A stretch of DNA of 64,000 bases from Enterobacter sp. RHBSTW-00175. GTDB taxonomy: Bacteria; Pseudomonadota; Gammaproteobacteria; Enterobacterales; Enterobacteriaceae. Below, piece after piece: positions 28,882 through 38,816 of the stretch. The notes below the pieces were generated by a model. It did no database searches, was not told the DNA's origin, and saw nothing but the letters and a program-made list of their open reading frames with translations. Both the position numbers and the translations under genes were made by a program. Positions within the stretch are counted from its first letter, which is position 1, and every line of letters begins with the position of its first letter. Location of the stretch: positions 434,001 through 498,000 of the forward strand of contig NZ_CP055930.1 in NCBI RefSeq assembly GCF_013927005.1, given 5' to 3'.

Positions 28882-30139
28882 CGGTTCTCCCCGCGTCCAT
28901 CACTTCCATGACATGTGCTACGGTGTGGAACGACCCACACACCAGCACGGTATCTTCTGGGTTAGCATCTGCCATCGCAGCTTCCCAGGCCAGCGCCACG
29001 CTTTTATAGATTTCGCCTTTGCCGAGATGTTCCATCAACTGTTCGGCAGTGGCGCCACGTGGCCCCTCCAGTGGAGCACAATACCAGCAATCGACCACAG
29101 TCTCCATGCAGGCCAGCGTGCCAGCGATATCTTTATCATGAAGCATACCGATAACCGCCAGGACGCGCCCGGTTTTTGGTAACGATTTAAGACGTCCGGC
29201 AAGATATGCTGCCGCATGAGGGTTATGCGCCACATCCAGGATCACGCGCGGTGACTCACTGACAATCTGGAAACGCCCGGGCAGAACCGCATTCCGGATG
29301 CCGTCGCGAATCGCCTGTTCACTAACGTTCAGTCCACTGGCACGCAGCGCTGCCAGTGCGGTTGCCGCATTCGGCTGCGGCACCTGCGGCAGCGGCAGGT
29401 TTTCCAGCGCACCCTGAGCATCGCTGAAATGCCAGCCGTTTTCCTGCACCTCGTACTGCCAGTCAACCCCGCGACGCAGTAGCACAGCGCCCTTCTCTTT
29501 CGCAACGTCAGCAATGGTGTGCGGCATATCCGGCTCGCCTACTACAGCAGGCCTGTTAGCGCGGAAAATACCGGCTTTCTCGCGGCCAATGTTTTCCCTG
29601 TCCGGCCCCAGCCAGTCGGTATGATCCAGGGCAATACTGGTCACCACGGAGACATCAGCGTCCACCATGTTGGTGGCATCAAGACGCCCGCCCAGACCAA
29701 CTTCCAGAATCACGACATCAAGCTCTGCCTGCTTAAACAGCCACAATGCAGAGAGCGTACCGTATTCAAAATAGGTTAATGAGATCTCACCGCGCGCGGC
29801 TTCGATTTCGGCAAAGGAGGCGGTATGGGCAGATTCCGGCAATTCGCTGTTCTGTACGCGCACACGCTCGGTATAACGCACCAGATGCGGAGAGCTGTAA
29901 ACGCCAACCTTAAAGCCCGCGGCCATCAGTATCGATTCCAGCGTGCGGCAGGTGGTACCTTTACCGTTAGTGCCCGCAACAGTAAACACGAAAGGTGCCG
30001 GTTTTAACACGTCCAGACGCGCGGCGACCTGGCTTACGCGCTCAAGCCCCATATCAATAGTTTTACTGTGCAGGTTTTCCAGATAAGAAAGCCACGCGGC
30101 CAGGGGCGACGTGGCTTGGGGAATGCTGTTATTTTCCAT
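28871..30139 (-). CDS. folC: Bifunctional dihydrofolate/folylpolyglutamate synthase
   Basis: 422 residues, the E. coli length. It joins glutamate to dihydropteroate and then extends the glutamate tail of folates, an ATP-dependent Mur-ligase-type reaction in the cytoplasm. The P-loop is TVAGTNGKGTTCRTLES (about residues 53-69); YFEYGTLSALWLF, LEVGLGGRLDATN, HTDWLGPDRENIGREKAGI and DVAHNPHAA follow in the usual order. It lies 69 bases from accD with a hairpin in between, and overlaps dedD. Confidence 0.97.
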   Translation of the reverse strand: MENNSIPQATSPLAAWLSYLENLHSKTIDMGLERVSQVAARLDVLKPAPFVFTVAGTNGKGTTCRTLESILMAAGFKVGVYSSPHLVRYTERVRVQNSELPESAHTASFAEIEAARGEISLTYFEYGTLSALWLFKQAELDVVILEVGLGGRLDATNMVDADVSVVTSIALDHTDWLGPDRENIGREKAGIFRANRPAVVGEPDMPHTIADVAKEKGAVLLRRGVDWQYEVQENGWHFSDAQGALENLPLPQVPQPNAATALAALRASGLNVSEQAIRDGIRNAVLPGRFQIVSESPRVILDVAHNPHAAAYLAGRLKSLPKTGRVLAVIGMLHDKDIAGTLACMETVVDCWYCAPLEGPRGATAEQLMEHLGKGEIYKSVALAWEAAMADANPEDTVLVCGSFHTVAHVMEVMDAGRTGGE

Positions 30140-30170
30140 GATGCCCGGTTGTCATTAACGATTAGAAAGA

Positions 30171-30202
30171 AAAAGGGCAGCGCCAACCGGCCCTGCCCTT
30201 TT
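30171..30202 (-). terminator. Hairpin/terminator after accD
   Basis: Minus strand AAGGGCAG pairs with CTGCCCTT around GGCCGGTTGGCG and is followed by TTTCTTTC. It may attenuate accD-folC read-through. Confidence 0.65.
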
Positions 30203-30208
30203 CAGTTA

Positions 30209-31114
30209 TCAGGCTTCGGGTTCCTGATCCGGTACGACCACGCCTTCGCGCGGCTCATCCGGGTTAGGCGCTGGCAGATTCATCAGCTTCGCCAGAATGC
30301 TTGCCAGTTTCAGGCGCATTTCCGGGCGGCGAACGATCATGTCGATAGCGCCTTTCTCGATGAGGAATTCACTGCGCTGGAATCCAGGCGGCAGTTTTTC
30401 ACGTACGGTTTGTTCGATAACGCGAGGGCCCGCAAAGCCGATCAGCGCTTTTGGCTCAGCGATGTTCAGATCGCCCAGCATCGCGAAGCTTGCAGAGACA
30501 CCACCCATGGTTGGGTCGGTCAGTACAGAAATGTACGGCAGACCGCGTTCCTGCATTTTCGCCAGCGCAGCAGAGGTTTTCGCCATCTGCATCAGGGACA
30601 TCAGCGCTTCCTGCATACGTGCGCCACCAGAGGCGGAGAAGCAGATCAGCGGGCAGTTGTCTTCCAGCGCCTGCTCTACAGCACGAACGAAACGCGCCCC
30701 CACTACGGAGCCCATTGAGCCACCCATAAAGGAGAACTCAAACGCTGCGGCAACAACCGGCATCTCGTGCAGAGTGCCTTTCATCACGATCAGCGCGTCT
30801 TTCTCGCCAGTCTCTTTCTGAGCAGAGGCCAGACGATCTTTGTATTTTTTGGAATCGCGGAACTTCAGCACGTCTTTCGGCTCGAGTTCGCTACCCAGTT
30901 CTACCAGAGAACCTTCGTCCAGCAGACTATGCACGCGGTTACGCGCCGACATGCGCATGTGGTGGTCACACTTAGGACACACCTCAAGATTGCGTTCCAG
31001 CTCCGCGCGGTACAGAACCTGGCCGCAGCTATCACACTTCGTCCATACCCCTTCTGGAATACTCGCTTTACGAGTCGGGGTTATGTTGCTTTTAATTCGT
31101 TCAATCCAGCTCAT
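30209..31114 (-). CDS. accD: Acetyl-CoA carboxylase carboxyltransferase subunit beta
   Basis: 301 residues (E. coli 304). It forms the carboxyltransferase of acetyl-CoA carboxylase with AccA and makes malonyl-CoA for fatty acid synthesis. The four-cysteine zinc ribbon is Cys27, Cys30, Cys46 and Cys49; the crotonase-fold domain follows with [33 protein letters not shown] and [15 protein letters not shown]. The start [10 protein letters not shown] at 31114 is used; a longer frame upstream does not match. The C-terminus lacks three residues compared with E. coli. Confidence 0.97.
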   Translation of the reverse strand: MSWIERIKSNITPTRKASIPEGVWTKCDSCGQVLYRAELERNLEVCPKCDHHMRMSARNRVHSLLDEGSLVELGSELEPKDVLKFRDSKKYKDRLASAQKETGEKDALIVMKGTLHEMPVVAAAFEFSFMGGSMGSVVGARFVRAVEQALEDNCPLICFSASGGARMQEALMSLMQMAKTSAALAKMQERGLPYISVLTDPTMGGVSASFAMLGDLNIAEPKALIGFAGPRVIEQTVREKLPPGFQRSEFLIEKGAIDMIVRRPEMRLKLASILAKLMNLPAPNPDEPREGVVVPDQEPEA

Positions 31115-31268
31115 TGATAACCTTTCTGCCTGAACCTGGTCGGATGCCAGTTTTGCTATAAGAGGCGAATAATGCCATTTTTGCCTCCAACAGACCATGA
31201 ATGTTGCACATTAAAACATAACAGCCCGAAACTTTGGATAAAAAAGTGGTCGAACCGCCGATGTGCAT

Positions 31269-31928
31269 TTACTTCGCTTGTTTTGCCGCCGCGCGTCTGT
31301 GGCGAATAATTTCGATAACGCCTGGCAGGATTGAGAGCACAATAATGGCTACAATCAGCAACTTAAGGTTTTCCTGCACCACCGGAAGGTCACCAAACAG
31401 GTAACCTGCGTAGGTAAACAGCAGTACCCACAGCAGTGCACCAACAACGTTGTACGCCGCAAAGTGACGATAGGACATATGGCCCATTCCTGCCACAAAG
31501 GGGGCAAAAGTACGAACAATTGGCACAAATCGCGCAAGGATAATAGTTTTGCCGCCATGACGTTCGTAGAACGCGTGCGTTTTGTCTAAGTAGCTACGGC
31601 GGAAAATCTTCGAGTCAGGGTTGCTGAATAATCGCTCACCGAACACCCGACCAATGGTGTAGTTGAGGGCATCACCCACAATCGCTGCGACAACCATCAG
31701 CGCCACCATCATATGTACATTCAGATCATTCGTTGGCAGCGCCGATAACGCCCCGGCAACGAACAGCAGCGAATCTCCCGGCAGGAAAGGTGTAACTACC
31801 AAGCCGGTTTCACAGAACAGGATCAGGAACAGAATGGCATATACCCACACGCCATATTGTGCGACCAGCTCCGCCAGGTGAACATCGATATGCAGAATAA
31901 AATCAATCAGAAAACGTATTAAGTCCAT
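31269..31928 (-). CDS. dedA: DedA-family membrane protein
   Basis: 219 residues, identical in length to E. coli DedA. The family (SNARE-associated/VTT fold) includes lipid flippases such as those for undecaprenyl phosphate. Hydrophobic segments and the hallmark motifs [14 protein letters not shown] and [19 protein letters not shown] are clear. It ends [10 protein letters not shown] proton-dependent lipid transport role is family-based. It lies 27 bases after truA in the same direction. Confidence 0.95.
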   Translation of the reverse strand: MDLIRFLIDFILHIDVHLAELVAQYGVWVYAILFLILFCETGLVVTPFLPGDSLLFVAGALSALPTNDLNVHMMVALMVVAAIVGDALNYTIGRVFGERLFSNPDSKIFRRSYLDKTHAFYERHGGKTIILARFVPIVRTFAPFVAGMGHMSYRHFAAYNVVGALLWVLLFTYAGYLFGDLPVVQENLKLLIVAIIVLSILPGVIEIIRHRRAAAKQAK

Positions 31929-31955
31929 ATTATCTAAGCCTTAATTGCACCTTGT

Positions 31956-32768
31956 TTAGTCCGCTAAAAATAGCGGGCCCATTGGCGGTTTAGGAAGGTC
32001 AAACCGTTCCGGATAATCGACTGATACCAGATACAGCCCTTCAGCTTTCGCCGTTGCTGCCGCAAGCGTTCTGTCCTTAATTGCCAGCAGTTCTGCAATC
32101 CAGCTCTCCGGCTGGTGTCCGGCGCCCACTTCCATCAGGCTGCCAACAATATTCCTGACCATATGATGTACAAAGGCATTGGCTTTGATATCTACCACCA
32201 CATATGCGCCATAACGACTGACGTTAATGTGCATGACGTTACGCCACGGCGTACGGGACTGACACTGCACCGCACGGAACGACGTAAAGTCATTTTCTCC
32301 TAACAAAGACTGCGCCGCACGGTGCATACGTTCTGCATCCAGCGGTTCATAAAAATGGGTCACGCCCTGGCTTAACACCGCAGGACGCAGGCGCTGGTTA
32401 TAGATGACATAGCGGTAGCGGCGTGCGGTGGCGCTGAAGCGCGCATGAAAATCATCCGGCACAGCTTTCACCCAACGAACCGCAATGTCTCCAGGTAAAT
32501 TCGCATTTACGCCCAGCGTCCATGCGGCGTCTTTACGTACAGCGGTGGTTTCGAAATGAACCACCTGCCCGGTGCCGTGGACACCGGCATCCGTGCGGCC
32601 AGCGCACAGGACGTTGATCGGCTCATTCGCCACCTGAGAGAGCGCTTTCTCCAGCTTTTCCTGGACGCTGCGCACTTCATTCTGACGCTGCCAGCCATAG
32701 TATTTACTGCCATCGTATTCGATACCGAGGGCAATTTTATGAACTGGCTTTTGTTCCACTTCCGACAT
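31956..32768 (-). CDS. truA: tRNA pseudouridine(38-40) synthase TruA
   Basis: 270 residues, E. coli length. It isomerises uridines 38, 39 and 40 of the anticodon stem-loop. The catalytic aspartate is Asp60 in [33 protein letters not shown] near the N-terminus and [17 protein letters not shown] in the C-terminal half complete the signature. Its start codon abuts the usg stop (shared base at 32768), so translation is coupled. Confidence 0.97.
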   Translation of the reverse strand: MSEVEQKPVHKIALGIEYDGSKYYGWQRQNEVRSVQEKLEKALSQVANEPINVLCAGRTDAGVHGTGQVVHFETTAVRKDAAWTLGVNANLPGDIAVRWVKAVPDDFHARFSATARRYRYVIYNQRLRPAVLSQGVTHFYEPLDAERMHRAAQSLLGENDFTSFRAVQCQSRTPWRNVMHINVSRYGAYVVVDIKANAFVHHMVRNIVGSLMEVGAGHQPESWIAELLAIKDRTLAAATAKAEGLYLVSVDYPERFDLPKPPMGPLFLAD

Positions 32769-33781
32769 TAGTACAGGTACTCCTGCACCAGTTTTTCAGC
32801 AATTTTTACCGCCATCAGCGCGCCGCCAAAGCGCACGTTATCGGCAACGGACCAGAACTGAACTTGCTCCGGCATCCCGTAGTCGTTACGCACACAGCCA
32901 ACGGAAAGGTGTGCGCTACCGGTGGCATCGCCAACCTGGGTCGGGAATTCGCTCTCTTCAGACAGCGCGATATCGTCACCACGACCAAACGCATCGCGCG
33001 CTTCTTCCGCCGCCAGCGGGCGCAGTGCTTCAAAACTCACCATCTGCGCATGGCCATAGAAAACAGGTGACTGCACCACGTTTGCGGAGATCATCAGGCC
33101 ATCGTCCTGCATAATTTTGCGGGTTTCATCAACGATACGGCGTTCTTCGCGCACTGAGCCTTCGCGGTCTGGCAGCAATGGCAGCATGTTGAAAGCCAGC
33201 TGACGACCAAAGAAATCGTCTTCGTCAATCGGGATGCCGTTCAGCAGCTTCGCACTCTGCCCCGCCAGCGCATCGACGGCCTTTTTGCCGTTCGCGGAGG
33301 CGGACAGCAGGCTGGTCACGGTGATACGTGACAGGCCGCCATCGTCGATCAGCGGTTTCAGCGCGGTAAGCAGCTGGCTGGTCAGGCTACCTGGAACCGC
33401 AATGATATTGCGGTTACGGTAGTCAGCCAGAACAAACGGGTTCACATCCGGCACAACCAGCGGAACATCAGGCTCCATTGAGAACAGGCCGCTCAGATCA
33501 ATCACCAGGCAGCCGGAGTTGGTGGCGTCTTCAATATAAGACGCGGTGGCTTCAACGCCAGCTGCGAAAAACGCCAGCTGCGCCTGCGTCCAGTCGAATT
33601 CGGCCGCATCCTGAACCATGACGGATTTACCGGCAAAACGCAGATGTTCGCCTGAGCTGTCGGTACGCGCCAGGGCGTAAATCTCTCCCACCGGGAACTG
33701 ACGCTCAGCAAGGGTTTCAAGCAGGGCTTCGCCCACGGCGCCAGTGGCACCTAAAATGGCAATGTTCCAGCCTTCAGACAT
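32768..33781 (-). CDS. usg: Aspartate-semialdehyde dehydrogenase-like protein Usg
   Basis: 337 residues, equal to E. coli Usg-1. The N-terminal NAD(P)-binding motif is [16 protein letters not shown] (about residues 9-24), followed by [12 protein letters not shown] and [11 protein letters not shown]. At the place where true semialdehyde dehydrogenases carry the catalytic cysteine in a PNC motif, this protein reads [11 protein letters not shown] with no cysteine, so it is probably not a functional ASD. Role unknown; always found between pdxB and truA in enterobacteria. Confidence 0.95.
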   Translation of the reverse strand: MSEGWNIAILGATGAVGEALLETLAERQFPVGEIYALARTDSSGEHLRFAGKSVMVQDAAEFDWTQAQLAFFAAGVEATASYIEDATNSGCLVIDLSGLFSMEPDVPLVVPDVNPFVLADYRNRNIIAVPGSLTSQLLTALKPLIDDGGLSRITVTSLLSASANGKKAVDALAGQSAKLLNGIPIDEDDFFGRQLAFNMLPLLPDREGSVREERRIVDETRKIMQDDGLMISANVVQSPVFYGHAQMVSFEALRPLAAEEARDAFGRGDDIALSEESEFPTQVGDATGSAHLSVGCVRNDYGMPEQVQFWSVADNVRFGGALMAVKIAEKLVQEYLY

Positions 33782-33800
33782 GGTGGTTTACTCCAGAAAT

Positions 33801-33837
33801 AAAAAAGCGTCCCTGCCGGAGTATCCGACAGGGAGCA
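33801..33837 (-). terminator. Terminator after pdxB
   Basis: Minus strand TCCCTGTCGG and CCGGCAGGGA form an imperfect stem around ATACT, followed by CGCTTTTTTATT. It lies between pdxB and usg. Confidence 0.7.
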
Positions 33838-33848
33838 TTAAGAAGACA

Positions 33849-34985
33849 TTAACGCGCCGGGTTATGTGTGGCGTTAAAACCCAGTCGATGCAGCAGCGTC
33901 GCCGCCGCTGCGTCGTCGCACATTACGTACAGGGAAGACCATTCACGACGCTCAAGATAGTTCTTGCGCAGCTTGTCAAATTCACCCGGAATACCTGCGA
34001 CTTTTCGCAGCAGCGCGTCATCGCGGCGCACATCATACACCAAATGCACCAGTCTTTTCAGCGTAGCCTCATCAAGCGGGCCATGCAGCGTGATGCGACC
34101 AAATTCCGGTGCAGGCAGCAACATATCCAGCGCGACCTGCTGCGGTTTGCCAATAAAGGCGCTATAGGCTTCAAAGACCTGCGTGGTACCACGCGCTTTG
34201 CCTTCAAGGGTATAGCCTGCAATATGCGCGGTGGCCACATCGACCCTGTTGAGCAGCTCAACATTAAGTTCCGGTTCAGGCTCCCACACGTCCAGTACGA
34301 CGCTCAGTTCCTGCCCTTCTTTCAGGCATTTCAGCAGCGCCGCATTGTCAACAACCGGGCCACGGCAGGCATTTATCAGAATAGTGCCAGGCTTCAGACG
34401 GCGGATAAGGGTTTCATCAACCAGATGCAGCGATTTATACGGGCCATCTTTGAAGAGAGGCGTATGGAAGGTGATGACATCGCACTGCGCGACCAGCTCG
34501 TCTAGCGTGCGGAAATCCCCCTCATCACCCTTATCTTTACGCGGCGGGTCGCACAGCAGCGTACGGATGCCCAGCGCTTCAAGGCGCTTTTGCAGACGTC
34601 CGCCGACGTTACCCACCCCCACAATTCCCACCGTGCGGTCTTTCAGAGCAAAACCATCGCGCTCGGCCAGCATCAGGAGTGAGGAGAAAACATATTCCAC
34701 TACAGCAATGGCATTGCAGCCCGGTGCGGCAGAGAAACCAATCCCCGCCTGGCTGAGCCATTGGTCATCCACATGATCGGTCCCTGCAGTTGCCGTCCCG
34801 ACAAATTTCACTGCTTTGCCGGAAAGTAACGACTCATTTACTTTGGTCACCGAACGCACCATCAGTGCGTCAGCATCATCCAGCTCGTTGACTGGAATTG
34901 GGCGACCCGGGACAGCCTTAACCTCACCCAGGCGGCTAAACAGCTCACGGGCGTAAGGCATATTTTCATCAACGAGGATTTTCAC
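33849..34985 (-). CDS. pdxB: Erythronate-4-phosphate dehydrogenase
   Basis: 378 residues, E. coli length. It oxidises 4-phosphoerythronate in the pyridoxal 5'-phosphate pathway; a D-isomer-specific 2-hydroxyacid dehydrogenase. The NAD-binding motif [26 protein letters not shown] with the catalytic arginine region, the glutamate in DVWEPEPEL and the histidine in [12 protein letters not shown] are visible; the C-terminal dimerisation domain is complete. The start is GTG 34985 ([12 protein letters not shown]), since the open frame upstream does not match the family. Confidence 0.96.
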   Translation of the reverse strand: MKILVDENMPYARELFSRLGEVKAVPGRPIPVNELDDADALMVRSVTKVNESLLSGKAVKFVGTATAGTDHVDDQWLSQAGIGFSAAPGCNAIAVVEYVFSSLLMLAERDGFALKDRTVGIVGVGNVGGRLQKRLEALGIRTLLCDPPRKDKGDEGDFRTLDELVAQCDVITFHTPLFKDGPYKSLHLVDETLIRRLKPGTILINACRGPVVDNAALLKCLKEGQELSVVLDVWEPEPELNVELLNRVDVATAHIAGYTLEGKARGTTQVFEAYSAFIGKPQQVALDMLLPAPEFGRITLHGPLDEATLKRLVHLVYDVRRDDALLRKVAGIPGEFDKLRKNYLERREWSSLYVMCDDAAAATLLHRLGFNATHNPAR

Positions 34986-35098
34986 GTCTGAGTACCTGTT
35001 TGAGAGGAAGAAAACCTGCCAAGTGTGCCATAATCTTGCCGCCAGGCATACACGAAACCCTGGTTTAGGCAGAGTTTTGACTTTAAGGATTTTTGACG

Positions 35099-36103
35099 AT
35101 GCAGCCCATTTCAGGTACGCCTCCGCGCCCTCCCGGTGAAGGCCCCGTAACCCCCAATGTCGCAGGTGAACAACCGCTATCCACGCAACAGCGTACCGTG
35201 CTGGAGCGCCTGATAACACGCCTGATAGCCCTCACTTCCCAGCAAAACGCAGAGGTATGGGCCGGGGTGAAGCATGATTTAGGAATAAGAAACGACGCGC
35301 AGCTCCAGTCGCGTCACTTCCCTGCTGCAGAGCAAAACCTGAATCAGCGCCTGAATTCGGCACAACTTAACCACAATACTCGCCAGATTATTGCGCAGTT
35401 GACTGAGCTGTTGGGCCAGGGCAATAACCGCCAGGCGGCGAGCGATTTCATTCGCCAGCAGTACGGCCAGACCGCGCTCAGCCAGCTCACACCAGAACAG
35501 TTAAAGACCGTGCTGACGCTTTTGCAAACCAATCAGCTTGCTATCCCTCAGCCGCAGCAGCGCCCGGCGACCGAACGCCCGCTACTGCCCGCAGAGCACA
35601 ATACGCTTAAGCAAATGGTGACAAAACTGGCGGCCGCGACGGGCGAACCGACGAAGCTAATCTGGCAATCGATGCTGGAACTTTCTGGTGTGAAAGCCGG
35701 AGAGATGATCCCGGCAAAACAGTTTACCCATCTGGTTACGTGGCTCCAGGCGCGCCAGACACTCAGCACTCAGAGCGCCCCGACCCTGCATACGTTACAG
35801 GCAGCACTAAAACAACCGCTTGAGCCGCATGAGTTTGAGGCTGTTCAGGATTACGCCCAACAGACCTGGCAGGCAACGCCGCAAACGATACTAACCACGC
35901 CGCAGGTGCAGGATTTGCTGAATCAGATCTTTGTCCGCCGTGCAGAACGCGAAGGCGGTATACCTGAAGCGCGCAACATTCAGCCGATCTACAGCCCGCT
36001 GTTTGCGCCGGTAGTGGAGACGTTCAGAACCTTGTCTGCCCGCCCTGGGTTGATGTTTATTGCGCTGTTGGTGGCACTGGCGATTTTCTGGCTGGTTGCG
36101 TGA
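35099..36103 (+). CDS. flk: Flagella biosynthesis regulator Flk
   Basis: 334 residues. E. coli/Salmonella Flk is an inner-membrane-anchored cytoplasmic protein that prevents premature FlgM and hook-protein secretion before rings are built. The sequence is Gln/Pro-rich at the N-terminus ([15 protein letters not shown]), has a helical middle with [20 protein letters not shown] and [20 protein letters not shown], and one C-terminal membrane helix ([17 protein letters not shown]). AAGGA nine bases before ATG 35099 supports this start over a TTG two codons upstream. Divergent from pdxB. Confidence 0.92.
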   Translation: MQPISGTPPRPPGEGPVTPNVAGEQPLSTQQRTVLERLITRLIALTSQQNAEVWAGVKHDLGIRNDAQLQSRHFPAAEQNLNQRLNSAQLNHNTRQIIAQLTELLGQGNNRQAASDFIRQQYGQTALSQLTPEQLKTVLTLLQTNQLAIPQPQQRPATERPLLPAEHNTLKQMVTKLAAATGEPTKLIWQSMLELSGVKAGEMIPAKQFTHLVTWLQARQTLSTQSAPTLHTLQAALKQPLEPHEFEAVQDYAQQTWQATPQTILTTPQVQDLLNQIFVRRAEREGGIPEARNIQPIYSPLFAPVVETFRTLSARPGLMFIALLVALAIFWLVA

Positions 36104-36107
36104 TGTT

Positions 36108-36187
36108 TTGCCCGGTGGCACTTCGCTTAGCGGGCCTACAACGACTCGAACCGTAGGCCGGGTAAGGCGCAGCTGCCACCCGGCAAC
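36108..36187. repeat. Pair of REP elements after flk
   Basis: GCCCGGTGGCACTTCGCTTAGCGGGC (about 36109-36135, shown by its palindromic ends GCCCGGTGGC and GCGGGC) and GTAGGCCGGGTAAGGCGC...GCCACCCGGC (about 36153-36184), inverted relative to each other, between the convergent genes flk and yfcJ. Confidence 0.8.
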
Positions 36188-36193
36188 AATGGC

Positions 36194-37372
36194 TCAAGAC
36201 CTGCGAAACGCCACCAGTGTCACCACGATCCCAACAACTGCGGATACCGCACCTGCCAGGAAGACGGACGGATAACCAAAGGATGTGGCAAGCACTCCCG
36301 CCAGTGGTCCGGTCACCCCGTAGGAGATATCCTGAAACGCGGCATAACCGCCAAGAGCAGTCCCTCTGACCTGCGGCTGAACACGTTTAACCACCTCGAC
36401 GCCGAGCGCCGGGAAAATAAGCGAGCAACCGCAGCCGGTCAAAGCCGCGCCAAGCAGAGCAACAGACGCCACAGGTGCCTGCCAGAGCATGACCAGACCG
36501 ATGGCCTCAATCACCAGCGATACCACCGCCACTTTCACCCCACCGAAGCGATCCGGCATCCAGCCGAACAGTACGCGCATCAGCACAAAGGCACCACCAA
36601 AGGCCGTCAGGGTAAAACCGGCCATCGCCCAGCCACGGCTTATAAAGTAAAGCGAGACAAATGTGCCAATCACCGCAAAGCCGACGCCCTGCAAGGCTAA
36701 TCCCAGCCCGGGTTGCCAGATTTTCCCGACCACACTCCACAGGGACGGACGTTCACCTTTATGAGCAGGCACTTTACGCACCGAACCGTTGAACGCCCAC
36801 GCCAGCAGTGGCAGCACCATGGTCGTACCCGCCAGCGCTGCAAAACCAAACTGACTGTTGATCAGCAGCCCTAATTGTGCCCCCGCGGCCAGTGCGCCAT
36901 AAATGGCCATCCCGTTCCAGGACATCACTTTACCCGAACGCGCCGGGCCAACCAGCCCCATTCCCCAGGTCAGGGTGCCGGTCAGGAGCTGGCTTTCACC
37001 AAACCCCAGAATCAGACGCCCCACTATCAGCAGCGCAAATTTATACAGGGGCTCCACAGGCAGGAGTGCCGCCACTAGCCAGGCGCCACCTGCCAGCCCG
37101 CAGGCGAACATGCCCTGTAGCGCAGAACGTTTAGCCCCGTGCTGATCGGCCAGCCGTCCGGCATAACCACGCGTTAATACCGTGGCTAAAAACTGGATAC
37201 CGACGGCAATGCCGACCATGGTGTTGCCATAGCCCAGCTCCTGATGAACGAACAGCGGGATCACCGGTAGCGGCAGGCCAACGGTCATGTAGGTCAGGAA
37301 TACTGCAAAGGCGATGCGAAACAGAGACACGTTCCCGGAGGAGGCATTTTTTGCTGAGGTAACGGCCGTCAT
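36194..37372 (-). CDS. yfcJ: MFS transporter YfcJ
   Basis: 392 residues, E. coli length, with twelve predicted membrane helices. MFS motif A-like [19 protein letters not shown] follows helix 2; [17 protein letters not shown] and [15 protein letters not shown] mark both halves. It belongs to the UPF0226/YfcJ group; the substrate is unknown. The start MTAVTSAKN at 37372 is chosen because the longer open frame would include the fabB terminator at 37394-37420. Confidence 0.93.
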   Translation of the reverse strand: MTAVTSAKNASSGNVSLFRIAFAVFLTYMTVGLPLPVIPLFVHQELGYGNTMVGIAVGIQFLATVLTRGYAGRLADQHGAKRSALQGMFACGLAGGAWLVAALLPVEPLYKFALLIVGRLILGFGESQLLTGTLTWGMGLVGPARSGKVMSWNGMAIYGALAAGAQLGLLINSQFGFAALAGTTMVLPLLAWAFNGSVRKVPAHKGERPSLWSVVGKIWQPGLGLALQGVGFAVIGTFVSLYFISRGWAMAGFTLTAFGGAFVLMRVLFGWMPDRFGGVKVAVVSLVIEAIGLVMLWQAPVASVALLGAALTGCGCSLIFPALGVEVVKRVQPQVRGTALGGYAAFQDISYGVTGPLAGVLATSFGYPSVFLAGAVSAVVGIVVTLVAFRRS

Positions 37373-37393
37373 GCATAACTCCATGTTCAGGCA

Positions 37394-37420
37394 TAAAAAA
37401 AGGGAGCCATCAGGCTCCCT
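37394..37420 (-). terminator. Terminator after fabB
   Basis: Minus strand AGGGAGCC pairs with GGCTCCCT around TGAT and is followed by seven T. It lies 20 bases beyond the fabB stop. Confidence 0.9.
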
Positions 37421-37440
37421 TCTACTATACATTCAAAAAC

Positions 37441-38658
37441 TTATGCTTTCAGCTTACGCATAACCAGGGTGGCGTTTGTGCCACCGAAACCAAAGCTGTT
37501 GGACATTACGGTAGTCAGTGTCGCTTCAGTTGGTTTGGTTACGATGTTCAGGCCAGCAGCCTGCTCATCCAGCTCTTCCACGTTGATGCTTGGGGCGATA
37601 AAGCCGTTTTCCAGCATCAGCAGAGAGTAGATGGCTTCCTGCACGCCAGCCGCACCCAGAGAGTGACCGGTCATCGCTTTAGTTGCAGAGATTGCCGGAC
37701 CGTTGTCGCCAAACACTTCACGGATCGCACCCAGCTCTTTCACGTCGCCTACCGGAGTAGAAGTACCGTGGGAGTTCAGGTAGTCGATTGGGGTATCAAT
37801 GCCATGCATTGCCATCTTCATGCAGCGCACTGCGCCTTCGCCAGATGGTGCAACCATGTCAGCGCCGTCAGACGTTGCGCCGTAACCCACGATTTCAGCA
37901 TAGATGTGAGCACCACGAGCCAGAGCGTGTTCCAGCTCTTCAACCACAACCATACCGCCACCGCCAGCGATAACGAAGCCGTCACGGTTCGCATCATAGG
38001 TACGGGAGGCTTTGTCTGGCGTTTCGTTGTATTTGGTGGACAGTGCGCCCATCGCATCGAACTCACAGGCCATTTCCCAGCCCAGCTCTTCGCCGCCGCC
38101 AGCAAATACGATGTCCTGTTTGCCCAACTGGATCTGCTCAACCGCATTACCGATACAGTGCGCGGAAGTCGCACAAGCGGAGCTGATGGAGTAGTTAACG
38201 CCGTGGATTTTAAACGGCGTTGCCAGGCACGCGGAAACCGCTGAACCCATCGCTTTGGTCACAACGTAAGGACCCACAGCTTTCAGGCCGCGCGGGCTAC
38301 GCATCGCGTCAGCACCAAATACCTGGGCTTTAGAAGAACCACCGGAGCCTGCAATCAGACCAACACGCGGGTTGTTCTGGTAAACTTCTTCGCTCAGACC
38401 GGCGTCAGCAATGGCTTCCTTCATAGAAAGATAGGCGTAAATAGAGGCATCGTTCATGAAACGAACCACTTTACGGTCGATCAAACCGGTGGTGTCCAGT
38501 TTGACGTTACCCCATACGTGGCTACGCATTCCCGAATCTTTAAACTCTTCAGAGAAAGTGATCCCGGAGCGTCCTTCACGCAGAGATGCCAGGACTTCCT
38601 GCTGGTTATTACCGATGCTGGAAACGATGCCCAGGCCAGTAATCACTGCACGTTTCAT
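37441..38658 (-). CDS. fabB: 3-oxoacyl-[acyl-carrier-protein] synthase I
   Basis: 405 residues. Beta-ketoacyl-ACP synthase I elongates acyl chains and is essential for unsaturated fatty acid synthesis. The nucleophilic cysteine is in [17 protein letters not shown] (about Cys163), and the two catalytic histidines are in [11 protein letters not shown] and [23 protein letters not shown] closes the thiolase fold. It is divergent from mnmC, and FabR- and FadR-type sites lie upstream, as in E. coli. Confidence 0.98.
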   Translation of the reverse strand: MKRAVITGLGIVSSIGNNQQEVLASLREGRSGITFSEEFKDSGMRSHVWGNVKLDTTGLIDRKVVRFMNDASIYAYLSMKEAIADAGLSEEVYQNNPRVGLIAGSGGSSKAQVFGADAMRSPRGLKAVGPYVVTKAMGSAVSACLATPFKIHGVNYSISSACATSAHCIGNAVEQIQLGKQDIVFAGGGEELGWEMACEFDAMGALSTKYNETPDKASRTYDANRDGFVIAGGGGMVVVEELEHALARGAHIYAEIVGYGATSDGADMVAPSGEGAVRCMKMAMHGIDTPIDYLNSHGTSTPVGDVKELGAIREVFGDNGPAISATKAMTGHSLGAAGVQEAIYSLLMLENGFIAPSINVEELDEQAAGLNIVTKPTEATLTTVMSNSFGFGGTNATLVMRKLKA

Positions 38659-38705
38659 TCAATACCTCTGTAAGTCGCACTATATTAAGTTTCGAGTCGC
38701 ACAAT

Positions 38706-38722
38706 AGCGTACACTTGTACGC
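38706..38722. promoter_or_regulatory. FabR-type operator before fabB
   Basis: AGCGTACACTTGTACGC is palindromic and matches the FabR site seen at fabA/fabB (AGCGTACA-N-GTGTTCGCT pattern). It lies about 50 bases before fabB. Confidence 0.7.
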
Positions 38723-38724
38723 CG

Positions 38725-38740
38725 AACAAGTCCGATCAGC
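38725..38740. promoter_or_regulatory. FadR-type site before fabB
   Basis: AACAAGTCCGATCAGC resembles the FadR consensus AACTGGTCNGACCAGTT with several mismatches, at the position where FadR activates fabB in E. coli. Confidence 0.5.
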
Positions 38741-38816
38741 CAATTTCTGCGGAAATTTGCGCCGATGGGCTCACATCGTTAAGATCGTGCCACTGCCTGC
38801 CAGACGAGTAACTTAC

